This document shows positions 14,101-25,730 of a stretch of 64,000 nt of DNA, in pieces. The notes under the pieces were generated by a model. It was given only the letters and a program-made list of their open reading frames with translations. It was not told the DNA's origin and ran no database searches. The translations under genes were made by a program, and so were the position numbers. The stretch's first letter is position 1; every line of letters begins with the position of its first letter. The stretch comes from Psettodes erumei. Taxonomy: Eukaryota > Chordata > Actinopteri > Pleuronectiformes > Psettodidae. The stretch is from the NCBI GenBank assembly GCA_016785225.1, contig JAFBJZ010000899.1:419501-483500 (forward strand), written 5' to 3'.

Positions 14101-14340
14101 AACACAATGTGTAGCTTGGAACATTGAATCGCTTTAGCCCTGAAGCTGCAAACCTCACATGGAGCTTGATTCATTAGAATCACTTTGTGTGAATCATAAA
14201 GGATGGCACTGGGGGGTTCCTCATGGGGAAAGGCCAAACTGAGATTTAATACAAGGGCCCAGTGTCAGGTCTTTCAACAAAGTGATTCAGTATATACTTT
14301 CAGGAGAAGCATCAGTAGTTCATTCAGCATTAAATATATG
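10271..14340. other. Non-coding with three microsatellites and one possible element
   Basis: GT run at 10841-10862, CA runs at 11101-11132 and 13164-13189. A complex unique block at about 11340-11540 (GCATGGCCATTAGCCATTTG onward) resembles a conserved non-coding element. I see no coding exon. Confidence 0.5.
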
Positions 14341-14354
14341 TAATTAGCTAATTA
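14341..14354. promoter_or_regulatory. Homeodomain-type palindrome TAATTAGCTAATTA
   Basis: A perfect 14-bp palindrome made of two TAATTA cores on both strands, the standard paired homeodomain half-site, in complex unique sequence. Confidence 0.4.
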
Positions 14355-16321
14355 TTAGAAGAAATGAGAGCAAAGCCTGGCTCTGTCCAAGAAACAACTC
14401 TAAAGCTTGCTACTTATCATGTTGTAACTTGTTTTGTTGTTGTTGTTTTTAATTCTGTACTCAAGGGTGTACAGTACAAGTATTTCTGAAGGTGTGACAG
14501 AGCTAGACGAGCCATTCCTGTCCTATTTCCAATCTTTATGTAAGGCAGCCTCCTGTGCTTCCTGAATTGTAAGGCCATCGGCAGAGAAACATTTACCATC
14601 ACAGAATAGCAACTTCAAGTTTTTGGCAACATGATTTGAGAGTGATAGAGTCACAAAATTAGATAAAGCCTGCATGTGATTCACTAACTTACTTTGGTAA
14701 CTGAGCTGGTGACATTCCCATTTGATTAATGCATTTCTTGTTCCACTGGATGGAGTTTGACAGGTGATGGTGCTTCCTTTGTCGGATGACCATGGTGGAT
14801 GTTTTTGTGTAACTGTCATTTACGATAAATGAATTATTACTCACTCTGCTGCAGACAGACCTCATGCTTCTGATATTTGAAAACATGAAATGACATTTTC
14901 ACAGCCTGGGTTTCACCCTTTTTATGGATGCATTGTAGGAAAGAGATGTGGGCATGTGACCTGATTACCTCTCTGTCTACTCCATGAGACAAACTTTGCT
15001 GTGTACACAGCGTTACTCACCTGTGTCTACTTCAAATATTTACATTCTTAGGGTGCTTAGGCGTGTACTGTCTTAACTGGGTGCTGCCTGCTTTGCTTAA
15101 CAATGGCTAATCCCACTCTCTAAGTTACCCTTGTGCACGTGTGTTGTTTAGTGCATGTGTTTCTGTGTGTGTGTGTGTGTGTGTTGTAAGCTCACTCACA
15201 TGATAAAGTTGTGCTAATTCAGGCCCACACGCGCTCACATTCCTATCATAGTTAGCATTTAACCACACCGTGATCAAAAAATGCTGTTGGTGGTGTTGTT
15301 GTCAGAAGACACATGTGACCTGGAAGTAAGCGGTGTGTGTTTGGTACAAGTCTGTTTTAAGGATAACTTGGCCGTGACTGGATGACCCAGCCATTTCACG
15401 AGATCTTTCTCCTACTTTTTTCCTGGAATCTGGAGGTCATCTGATCAAGTCTAGATATTTATGTCCCCCATGCAAAGGTGCTGAATTAAAGCAGAGCAAC
15501 ATTTCATGGTGAGCATACCACCATAATGACCGTTGATAGAGTTGGCTCTGATTGCACACGATCCTTGAGCCTCATGCAGGAACGCTAAGTCTGAACGGAT
15601 TCATTCTTCAGTGGTGATTCCATGTGATTTTTATGAGCACGTGTGGCATTCACCAATCTCTTCATATTTCAAATTGTTTCTTCGCAGAGATAAAGGTTTA
15701 AGTGTTGCAGGCCAGTTGTGTGCCTTTCCCCACAGGAGGAAAGCACTAGACTGAGGGCTGTCATGCTCTGAATTTCCACACTGACAACCTTACTGGAATG
15801 CAATGTGGCTCAGGCATCATGTCACAAATATAATGTCATTCATGCCCCTTTCCCACCCAGATGTTACCTGGCTGTTGGTCATCTGGTTGCAAGTTTCATT
15901 CTTAAATAGGAAACCCCATCTCCAGTGGCAGTTCATATGACCATCGAGCCACCTTGCATGTCCAGCTAGCTCACTCAGCCTCTGTTCTTTGGCTCAGATC
16001 ATCCAGAGATGCACACTCTTCACTCGCAAACATTTACTGTATGTGTCAGCAATATATAACCCAACACATCGTCATTCTGTGAGTCCGTGCCATAAAGATA
16101 CATAAATGGCTTTGCTGCAAAACTTAGTCATCACTATAAATAGATGCTTTAGTAGCTCGATACAGTAGCACTTCCATGAATGGTGTGGAAAGCCTGTGTG
16201 TGTGTGTGTGTGTGTGTGTGTGATCGTGCTTCTGTGGAAGAGTGCATTTGTCTCTGTCCATTACTTTAATATTCACGTGCCTGGTCCGTGCATGACCTGC
16301 ATTTATTAGCATGATGAGTGA

Positions 16322-16354
<33 letters not shown>

Positions 16355-17870
16355 GTTTCTAGCTTGGGGGGGCTGTTGAGTAAGCCTCATGACGCACAGC
16401 GTGGTCATAAGACACAAGTGCAATGGTAGGAATGAGTGAAGTGACAGAGGGGAGGGTCTGTGTGATGTGTGTGTGTGTGTGTGTGTGTGTGTTTGTGTTT
16501 GACAGGAGGGGAAGCGAGGCCACAGGAGGTCAAGTGGAGATGAGGCAAAGGAAGGGGTGCAGGTGGGGGCTACTTGGAAGTAAAATGGGTAATAAAGCAG
16601 GGATGCTGGTGAAATATTATTCTGCTCCAAAAAAAATAAGACACCGATTTCAGTTTTAACAAACCAAACCACCAGGGCTGATGTATGTGCTGACTGCTTT
16701 GCACATAAAATGTCTGAAAATAGGGCACACATGAGTAAAGGAGGAAAGGCATGAGGTAATGTGAGAGGGGTCGTTGGAAAGAAGGAGAAGAATATTCTCC
16801 TAAAACTTCTTGGTATGATGTCAGGCTATAAGAATTAGTTGTGAAATCTGGTCAAGATGAAAATATATGAGGCAGCATGCAGGGTTTTCAGCTTGGATCG
16901 GATGGTGTAACCATATACCTAATGTGTTGTTAGCAGTATGATTTATTGACTTTGTGAGACGGACCAGGCGGATCTTTGATGCCTGGTTGCAGCTGTCTGA
17001 CTCTGTCAGTGAACGTCTCTTTGTATTCATCTTTATGATGCTGCGTCTACCTGCCTTGATGACTTTGACTTCAAACCGGCGGTTCAAATATCTCGCTCAA
17101 CATAATGGATTAAAAGAAATTGAATAAAAAAGTTAGCTAAAATTAACAGATGAATGGTGGCACTGTCAATGAAGGGTTCTTCTCTGGGGGTACTTCAGGT
17201 ACCACTGCTGTGCCTGTTCACCATCTGTGCACAAGAAGGGATTTCTGTCTAGACAACATAGATGAGAGATGAAGACCATGGAGAAAAGAGAGATATGTTA
17301 ATTGGCAGCAGACAGCATGTCTTCATGTTTTTCTCTCTTCCTCACGATCCTTCCTGTGGCATGTGGGTGACCATGTGAAGCAGTCTGCGCTTTATCCATT
17401 AACATTCACTATGTGTAATGTTGAAATTGTGTTCCATGGCACTTGTTTTAATACTGAGTCTCAGCCTCACTGGGGAGGGGAAGGTGAGCAGAGGAGAGAA
17501 TGCAAAGTAAAGGGAAAAAAGACATGATAAGACATGAAGAGAGGGGAGGGAAGAAACTCTCCATGTCACTGACGAGAAGTGAGACAGGGGTGGAAAGAGA
17601 TGTAGAGAAAGACGGGGAGAGGGGGAGAGACGGTGGGTGGCACTGGGGGGGTGTTGGGATGGAGTCAGAACTGACAGGGTAGCGTGACATTTTCCTGTGG
17701 GGACAAATTTGTTCTGAAAAATCAACAAAAGAGGCAAGAGGGAGGCAGGGTGACACTGCGGCACCAACTGCAGAAATGTGAGAGCTTTTTTTTTTTTTGC
17801 TGGAAACATACATGTTGGCTTGGAGCATTTCCAGCCATGTCTGCCTTTTGATTGGCACACTCTGCCTGTG
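14355..17870. other. Non-coding with a GT microsatellite cluster
   Basis: GT runs lie at 15164-15184, 16195-16222, 16326-16354 and 16466-16492, three of them within 300 bp. A long minus-strand open frame over 16124-16732 is made by these repeats and is not a gene. A 98-codon minus-strand open frame at 14523-14819 is unrecognised. Confidence 0.5.
16195..16492. repeat. Cluster of three (GT)n microsatellites
   Basis: Perfect GT runs of about 28, 29 and 27 bp at 16195-16222, 16326-16354 and 16466-16492, separated by about 100 bp of unrelated sequence each. Confidence 0.95.
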
Positions 17871-18185
17871 CTCTGTGCGCCAAATCAGACCTAATCAAGG
17901 ATTTCCTAATTGGCTCATGAGCTGGGTCATATGTTGTAACGAAACAGCACACTTGGTGTATTCCATGGTGCAGTGAAACTGTCATATGCAGCGGATTTGT
18001 GCAGACACACACACTAACGGTAAATCATTGCCATCTGTCCTCGCCCATATCTCGGTTAATCTCCTATTTTCATTCATTGAGCTCTTGTAATGTGAAACTG
18101 CGGCGACGTGGGGAGACTGTTATCCAATTTCAGCTGGTTTACTAACCTCTTTCCCAGCCACGCCGCACTGCTCATCCTCTCCTCT
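17870..18185. promoter_or_regulatory. Candidate conserved non-coding element
   Basis: Repeat-free, complex sequence with CCTAATCAAGGATT, TCCTAATTGGCTCATG and TCGGTTAATCTCC, ending just before a pyrimidine-rich stretch (18215-18370). The motif content suits homeodomain binding; function is inferred. Confidence 0.25.
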
Positions 18186-20744
18186 GAGGCTTTTTAAGGA
18201 CACAGCGTACCCAGTGCCCTCCTGTCTCTGCTTGCCGCTCATCCTCCCTCCCTCCTCCTCCTCCTCAGCTTCCCTCACTTTCTCTTCTCCTCTCTTGCTC
18301 CTCTCCTCACCTGTCTTATGCTTCTTGCAGCTCTTCGTTTGTTCCCCCTGGTTTTCCTATCCCTCCTCTCTTTTGTGTCTACAGCATTGTAATGCCAAGC
18401 CACTCCACATTGCTGGAATACCCTCAGCTAACATCTGGGCTCCAGAAAAAGGAGAGGAGAGGGTTGTTCCCCTCTCTCATGTATATTGCACCAAGGGGGG
18501 GGTATAGTAAATGGCAGAGAGTAGGACCTTGTACAGAGGCGTGAAAAGAGGCAACGATCGGCAGGTGGGCACATGAACGCGCGTTCGGTTGCGCGTGGAT
18601 TCACATAGCACAGTAGTGGCACGTGCATCCACATGGATAAATGGAGTCCTGCTCACATGCAGGTGTATATTTAGCCATGAGTGTGCCTTTTGGCAGCGAC
18701 TGGTATTTGGCGTCTTCTCGACAGAGGAGCCTGTGGGAGGGGTCAGCTGACACACACAGCAGAGACCAGGGTAACGGGGAGAACAAACAGACTGGCGGAT
18801 GGAACGTGACAAGAAAAATGATATTGAGATTATCAAGATCAAGTTTTTTTTTTCTTTTTGGAGGAGATGTATTTATTGACTATAAAATAAATAAGCAAAT
18901 ATTAAAACTGGAGAAATCTCGAAAAAGCAACAACCTGAAATGCATGTTTGCCAATGTGGCTCTGCTCAGATGATACTCAGGAACAAGCCTGAGCAAGCTA
19001 GACACAAATTGTCCCTAAGCTCACAACCCCCCCAGCGCCTGGGATACGCAACATATGATGAACATGAACACATACTTAAAGAGACAGCCGACATTTCACA
19101 TCCAACTAAATGCTATTATATAGGAGGGGCTGTGGATGTGGGGGGCTTATTGTTGTTGTATGCAGACTCTTCATATCTGCCTGAACCACCACCAGGCTTC
19201 ATTAAATAGCAATCAGCTATTTTCAGAGTTTCCTAAAACATTGGGTTGTTTGGAGATGGTGGTGTCTGCTTTTATATTTTCTGGCTCACTTCTTGATTGA
19301 ATATAGTTGCAAAGGTGGAAAAACAGTTAAGTCCATTTTTAAATTCACATTTCGTAGTTGGATTATATTCTCAAAGTAAAATCAGAGGTTTGTCAGGGAT
19401 ATTCAACAGTTACGGAGTCATGCTTCAACCAAAGCGCTTGTTGGATGATCAAACACCGTCCCGTCCTGCATCAACACTGGGAACATCGTCCTACCCCTCT
19501 CTGTGACAGAAGGCTTTTCACCTGAAATATACCTTTACAGTTGTTCATGCACAGAACCAACTGTTTTCTAATACAGTCCCCCATCATGTGGACTGATAAA
19601 TCAACTGGAAGAGTTCCATGTCCATTTAATGTTTGAAGCTCTAAAACTGCCAGCCGCCCTAATGTTGTCTTTACAAAAATTAACCAGGACTTGTGCATGT
19701 CAAACACTGGACTCCATCCTAAGAATCTACGAGTAGAAAGTGGAGAAGAAATGACCAAAAGACAGACAGAAATTTATCTGTTTACTATGTCAATCTGACA
19801 GGGATGCAGAATTTTGTACAGAATTGTCTGTGTTGTTGTTGGAGTGTGCGCTTCGATCAGAGGTGGGCTGGCTTCTGTCACATTATGAGGCCCAGTGGCA
19901 GTTTGCGCTGGGGTGTGATTTGGACTCAAGAGACAGAAAAAGAAAGCAAAAAGTGTCAGGAAGGAGGAGAGATAGAAGATGAAGAAGACCTGGAGACAGG
20001 TAACAGTGCAAGTGGAACAAGAGGGAGAAGATGCAACTGTGCTGAACAGTCTGCAAGGTGTAGTGTATTCCCCGGAGAACCATTTATACATTACACACAC
20101 ACACACACCACAGGCATACATGGGGCCATGATATCAATATTGTTTCTTGCAGTGGTAGCTATCATGGTGGTGTGCACCAATTACTCAGCCTCCAGCAGCA
20201 AATGTGTGGTCGCCGCAGCAAAGGAAAAGCTACATGGCTCACAACACTATTGATCAAAACCTGTCGGAACTGCCTGCGTGTGCGTGTACCTGTGTGTTTC
20301 CTATGTGTGCAGGCGTGCTTTCCCCATTTCCACTGTGTGTATGTTTGGTGAATGTTTGCATGTGCTCAGGCACTCTCACTTGTGTGAGAGCAGGCAAAAG
20401 ATGCTGTTTATGAAATTGGTATCATCTATCTTCTATGTGACGGAGGTTGGTGGAAGCTGCCGGGGGCTTCCCACAACTGGAAATATAACGCAGGAAAATA
20501 GCTTGTGGTCCAAAACAGAGTAAATGTGTATGTGCCTTGTTGTTGTTGTTGTTGTTGTTGTTGTTTGTTTGTAATGCTTTTAACAAGTGGGCCCCCCTCA
20601 TCAGGTCAAACTTTTGCCTATATAACTCTGTAGCATGAGCAGAACCCAGTTTGGATCTAAAATCTTTTGATTCTATAAGATTTGAAAAAAAAAGAGCATG
20701 GTGTTAGCTGAGGTGGGTGGCAGCTCAGGAACATCTTGGAAAAT
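18186..20744. other. Non-coding, pyrimidine-rich start and GTT repeat
   Basis: CT-rich at 18215-18370, CpG-rich patch at 18553-18600 (GAACGCGCGTTCGG), a T9 run near 18844, short CA run at 20092-20107 and a (GTT)n run at 20538-20565. A 149-codon open frame at 19804-20253 is not recognisable as protein. Confidence 0.5.
20538..20565. repeat. (GTT)n microsatellite
   Basis: About nine GTT units, then TTGTTTGTTT. A similar run is at 46528-46549. Confidence 0.95.
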
Positions 20745-21030
20745 TAAATCTTTTTGGTACTTCTGAGGTATCAAACCTAAAATTACACATAGCAAATAGC
20801 AACTCTTCGTAAATCCACAAATTGTTATTTTCCATTCATGTTTTTTGTACCACTCAAACTAACAACACACAACTTGATAATTAGTGAGCTGCAGAGGATG
20901 TGGGAAGCACATTTCTGAATGTTGCTGCTTCCTCCTGCTTTCAGCATTTATGCTAAGCTAGGCTAACCACATCCTGACAGACGTGAAAGTGATGAATAAA
21001 TTGGCAAAAATGTTGAACTGATCCTCTGAA
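20745..21030 (-). repeat. Dispersed fish repeat, GTTAGCTTAGC family, longer copy
   Basis: Read on the minus strand it gives TGGTTAGCCTAGCTTAGC, then CTGCAGCTCACTAATTATC and a GTACAAAAAAC/TGTGGATTTACG stretch, in the order I recall for the family. Diverged, with no coding capacity; the plus-strand core is GCTAAGCTAGGCTAACC at about 20952. Confidence 0.6.
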
Positions 21031-22295
21031 TTATATTAACAGACATAAATGTGCATGTGACAGAGAAACAAAGACTCACTTCTGCACAATTCTATGGGTC
21101 ATCAATGATGTGACTTGAAAATCAGTTACAGACTAAGCGTTTGTGGAAGGTGACGACCTCTGACAGAGGACTCACATGAACAAAGTCAAACGTGGATTGA
21201 AGGAGCATTCAACCCTGTGCAGGCTCTCCAGTCTGAATCACACCTGAGCTTCTTTGCTGGGTAACATTTAACCCGCTAGGCGGATTCAGCCTTGAGTATC
21301 TTTCGCTGTGCTGCCTTCTTACCTGTTTGCTGAAGCCTGTTGTGGACATGAACGTGGATGATGCACTTTGGTTCAGTGGACTTAATTTTTTCCAGGAAAC
21401 CTTGAATGCTAACAAAAGTCAGAAGTTAATGCAGTTGTCCAAAGGCATTAAATGGAGGGTAGCTTTAAGTAACAGACATCTTTGGGCTGACTACATTCAT
21501 AAATAATGCCAGATTGCTTTTACACTTAACACACCACTTGATTTCTGAATATAAACTCCACTGAGGATAAAAATAGATTATTCAAATGACTTTACTGAAT
21601 GCAAAGGCGAGCGTATGTTTAGACTTACCGCAGGGAAGCAAATTGAGTTTGCAACGAGACCAGACCAGCCTTTCAGTCGCGCTGATGTATGCAATCGGTC
21701 ATTTATACTTTAGACTGCATGTAATTTCATAGGTAGTGATCTCTGATGAATGTCGCCTCTGCTTCCAACAGTGATTAAAATGGAGCATGTTGCAGTACAC
21801 TTGGATGATTGACAGAATAATGACATTCAGTGTGTGTGCGTGCATGCATGCAAAGCACACGTGCACATTTATATGCGCGCATGATTGTCTATTAATGTGG
21901 GTGTATTTACTATAAGTGTGCTCACACAGATGTACAACCAACACACATTTGTGCATGTATGCACTGTATGTATATGTGTTTGTGTGTGATGTGATACAGG
22001 AATTAATGAGTTCAGATGGCCGAGATCCTGCCTACTTTTACCCCATCGCTCTCGCTCTCTTTCTGTGTTGGTCTGCATCAAGCCCTGTCTGACAGCTTTG
22101 GCGGCTCGTCAAGTCTACTCCACGCACACGCCAATCAAACCCCATCCAAGCAAATAAGCAATTAATCATTAGCATCCACAAGCTGCCAACGCAGGGGAAA
22201 CAAGGAGGTAGGAGGAGATGGAGTAGTAGGAGGAGAGCAACGAGTAGAAAGGGGTATCTGGGTTCATTCGAGTTCAACAATGACCCCACCCCCCC

Positions 22296-22332
<37 letters not shown>

Positions 22333-23224
22333 GTGAATTCTGTGGTGGCGACGGTATAACAAGGGATTATCTTCTTAATAAGTCAGAGGATGAATTATGG
22401 AAATGAGAATGTCATGGTAAAAAAAAGCAAAACAACTGGACAGCATGTGTTGACTAACACAACAAAGTATTGTCCCTGTTAGGTTTTTCTCTCCACTCAC
22501 AGTAATGGCGATTAGATGATTAGTCTGAGACTGAAATGATTAAATGACTGGGACGGGAGTGAGTGCATCTGCATTTGTGTGTGTAACTCTGTGCTTATGC
22601 ACAACATGAACTGACTGGCATTTACTCTTGGGGGGGTATATAGGGGCAAGCTTCAGGGTCAAAATTAGTTAGGAATTGGGGTTAGGTGCAGGTTAAGCAT
22701 TAACAGCTTTAACTAGAGTTGGGATTATGTATGAAGAGGAGAAAAGCCAATCCACCCTTGCATTGAACTAAATCAGATCCTATACAGCACATTAATTACT
22801 TGATGCTTGTGTGTGCTGTGGGTGTCAGTTGTCTTACATGTATTGCATCAAATTAAATGTCCCTCTCTATAGTGAATGTATTTCCATGTGTTTTCACAGC
22901 TTTATGGACAATCACTAAACTAGATGCATGTGTATGGGAAGAAAACAAGAAAGTATTACTAAGAGCCAACTGGTATAGTTGAGAAATAGTGCAAGATTTC
23001 TTTCTTTCTTTAAAAAACGGTGCTCTCTTCCTTGGAAAAGCAAGAGTTTCTTTATGATTCTGAAAATGAACACTTGGGCCCATAAACATCCCAGTGAGTT
23101 AGGTTAAAGATCAGTTAAATGCACGTTGGTACATACTGTATTCTTCTCTAGGTGTGAGTTTACATTTTACATCCCTGAGTCATCTTCTCCAATCTCATTT
23201 TAAAGCCTTCGTTTCTTCTGTCTG
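21031..23224. other. Non-coding with a CA microsatellite
   Basis: CA run at 22298-22330, alternating-type GTGTGCGTGCATGCATGC near 21832-21850, GGTTAGG-like text at 22670-22700, and otherwise unique sequence. A short A/T block near 22140-22180 contains GCAATTAATCATTAGC. Confidence 0.5.
22298..22330. repeat. (CA)n microsatellite
   Basis: About 16 perfect CA units after a C-rich stretch. Confidence 0.96.
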
Positions 23225-23490
23225 TTTGCTTTGTCTCAGATAGAGATGGCAGGTTAAGTGATACTGACTGCCCTTCCCGTCTTGTAATTGGTCTAGAAGA
23301 GTTGATTGTTGTTTATTGCCATCGGCTAATCTTGTGTCATTGGCCAAGGTGCCCGGGTCAACCTCTGACCCCCACAGATAATGTCACATATCCAATTACA
23401 TGCCGGATGTGCCCATATAATCCTTCAGGGGATTTGATTATGGCAGAAGAGGAGACTGATTGTTGCTGTTGTAGCCAGTGATGGTTAATG
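23225..23490. promoter_or_regulatory. Candidate conserved non-coding element with nuclear-receptor-like palindrome
   Basis: Dense unique sequence containing TTGTAATTGGTC, TTGGCCAA (23340-23347) and the inverted repeat GGGTCA-ACCTC-TGACCC (23355-23371), followed by CATATCCAATTACATG. This mix of NFI/CCAAT-like, receptor half-site and homeodomain words within 150 bp is typical of enhancers. The role is inferred. Confidence 0.3.
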
Positions 23491-25579
23491 GTGTAGACTT
23501 GGAGATGAAGGCTTCCCTGTATGGACTGAATCCTGGATCGCTTTTGATGAGACTCACTTGAGCACAGCTACGGCTGTAGAACCAGAAGTGTGTTCAGATG
23601 ACTCTATCAAAAATATAAGGTTTAAATTTAAAAAAAAAAAAAAAAAAGCTCCCAGTCGATGGATCCAGTGAGAAATACAACCCAATGAAGGGCTAAAAAT
23701 GCTACAAACTTACTCCCCTCAAACATTATATTATGTGACATCTATTTTGCAGTTTCCACCAAGACTCACACTATTACTTAGCTGCATAACAAACACACAC
23801 ATTAAGCCACCCTGTGTGACTCCTACCACCCTGCCCCCACCCCAACACACATGAATAAACAAGTGATCCGGTGACTGCACCAATACACACTTCGATGTGA
23901 TAACTTGTGATAGCTGGGTTGTAACAATAGCTCCTGTGCTTCTTCCAAACCCGCGCCACCGCCGCTGAAGTCATGCCCATCAGCTACTGGCTGCGTGACA
24001 GACAAGGTGTGTGTCTGTGTGTGTGTGTGGAGGGAAATGGAAGAAGAAACTGAAACACAAAAAAAATGAGGAAAGAAGACAACATAATACAGAAAAATTG
24101 AGTTGATGGGAAGCAACACAGACACACAAAGAGAGAGTTGGTGGGGGAAGAAGAGCACGGACTCACAGTGGACTCCCAGGGGTCCACTGGAGATTTCACA
24201 GCTGGGGTGGCTGCAAGGCTGTGCCAGCTCCCTCTCTTCACCCCCATCACTCCTACACACACACACACACAAAGATCAGTAGTATCATTACGTGTATGTC
24301 TCCCTGTGTGCGCACCCTCTGTGTTTACAACCCAGCGGCAATACTGCCTAATACGCTGAGTGCGTTTCATTTGTGTTACCCTCCCTCAAACCGCACAACA
24401 CATGTCACCTCAGCCAAATGGCAGGGTGCCTCCCAAAGATGCAAACGGATGATAACAAGTGCTGTCTGCAGTCAGAAGTAACACAGCTCCAAGCCTTTAA
24501 TATAGGGATATCTACCGCATCGCCACTGGCTGTTGCAGACACACACGTATATAGACACAGTGGAATGCAAAGAATGAAGCTCTGACCGTCAGACAGTCTC
24601 TTGTTGGTATCAGATGCGTGGCAATGAAGCCGGCAGTTAAGATTTGGCATTTCTGATCTGACGGACAGTGCACCCTCGCTGGATTGCATTTGGAACTGTG
24701 AAACCATTGAGAATGTTAGACAATAAAGAATAAGACCCTTCCTGTGTGCCTCCCTTTTGGCAAGTCTTTTTCTAATTTCTAAATGACTTGCATATGTCAT
24801 CAAAAGGGACTGAGTATATTGTTATAACCAACTGACAGAAATGGCCAACTCCATGACACCCAACTTGTAATAAACGTGATTATCCTTTAACAGTAACTGA
24901 TGAGGTAAACTAAGTACAGCCAAGGTCTAATTGTCAGGTCATTTGCTAACTTATCAGAAGAAGTGAAATAAAGATAAAATCCCAGTCATGTGCTCAGGCA
25001 GGGAAACTTCAAGATCACATGAAATATCCCACCCACCACCACCTTTCACTCTGCAGTTTACATTTGCACCATTGTGATACTTTGCCCCGAAACAATCAGC
25101 CATCAACTGAAGGTTGTTGACTTATAAAAACCATATCTGAATTTTGTTTTTCACTGAACGCTCCAGCAGTGACGCATCTGCGGCAGCTTTAGCCTTCAAC
25201 TCCCTAATGTTTTCACACTCATATCTGCATCTCAGGCATCCAGGAAGCACGCCGTCTTAATGGGAAGACACGCCACAATGCAACGGTCCTCAAAAATCTG
25301 TCTGTTTATATAGATAAGTCCACCCCATAAGAAAAAGGATGTTAAGTTTGATAATGTTAAACTTTTGTCTGATTCTGTGTGATCATTGGCTTGTTGGTGT
25401 CAGTTCACTTTAGGATTTAAAATTCAAAGGCAAAAATTTAAATAAAAATTTGACTGCTCTCTTTCTCCAGCTTTCCCTTCTTCCAGTTCTCTTTTCTACT
25501 GCCTCCGCTCTGTCTGTTTTTTCTTCTTCTACTCCCCCGAGCAAAGGGGACAGCTGCTTATCCCTGATAAACGCCTGGC

Positions 25580-25730
25580 ATTTGGCGCGGCGAGAGACGA
25601 GAGGGATGGGAGAGAGGGGAGGAGCAGGGGTGGGGAGGGGTCAGATGGGCGCGGCACATCGATTGAGGCGGCGAGGAGTGAAAAAAGGCAGTGGGGATTA
25701 AAGAGCAAGGTTTTTTGGCGGCGGCTACTG
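25580..25730. other. Small CpG-rich, G-rich patch
   Basis: Contains GGCGCGGCGAGAGACGAG and GGCGCGGCACATCG, a quadruplex pattern at 25616-25640 and several CG pairs, in otherwise CpG-poor DNA. It could be a distal or cryptic promoter; no exon can be tied to it. Confidence 0.3.

Noticed and set aside
16124..16732. 202-codon minus-strand open frame
   Set aside because: It is made of three GT/CA microsatellites that translate as Thr-His runs; the pieces between have no protein-like features.
19804..20253. 149-codon plus-strand open frame
   Set aside because: Mixed low-complexity content, includes a CA run; no recognisable motif.
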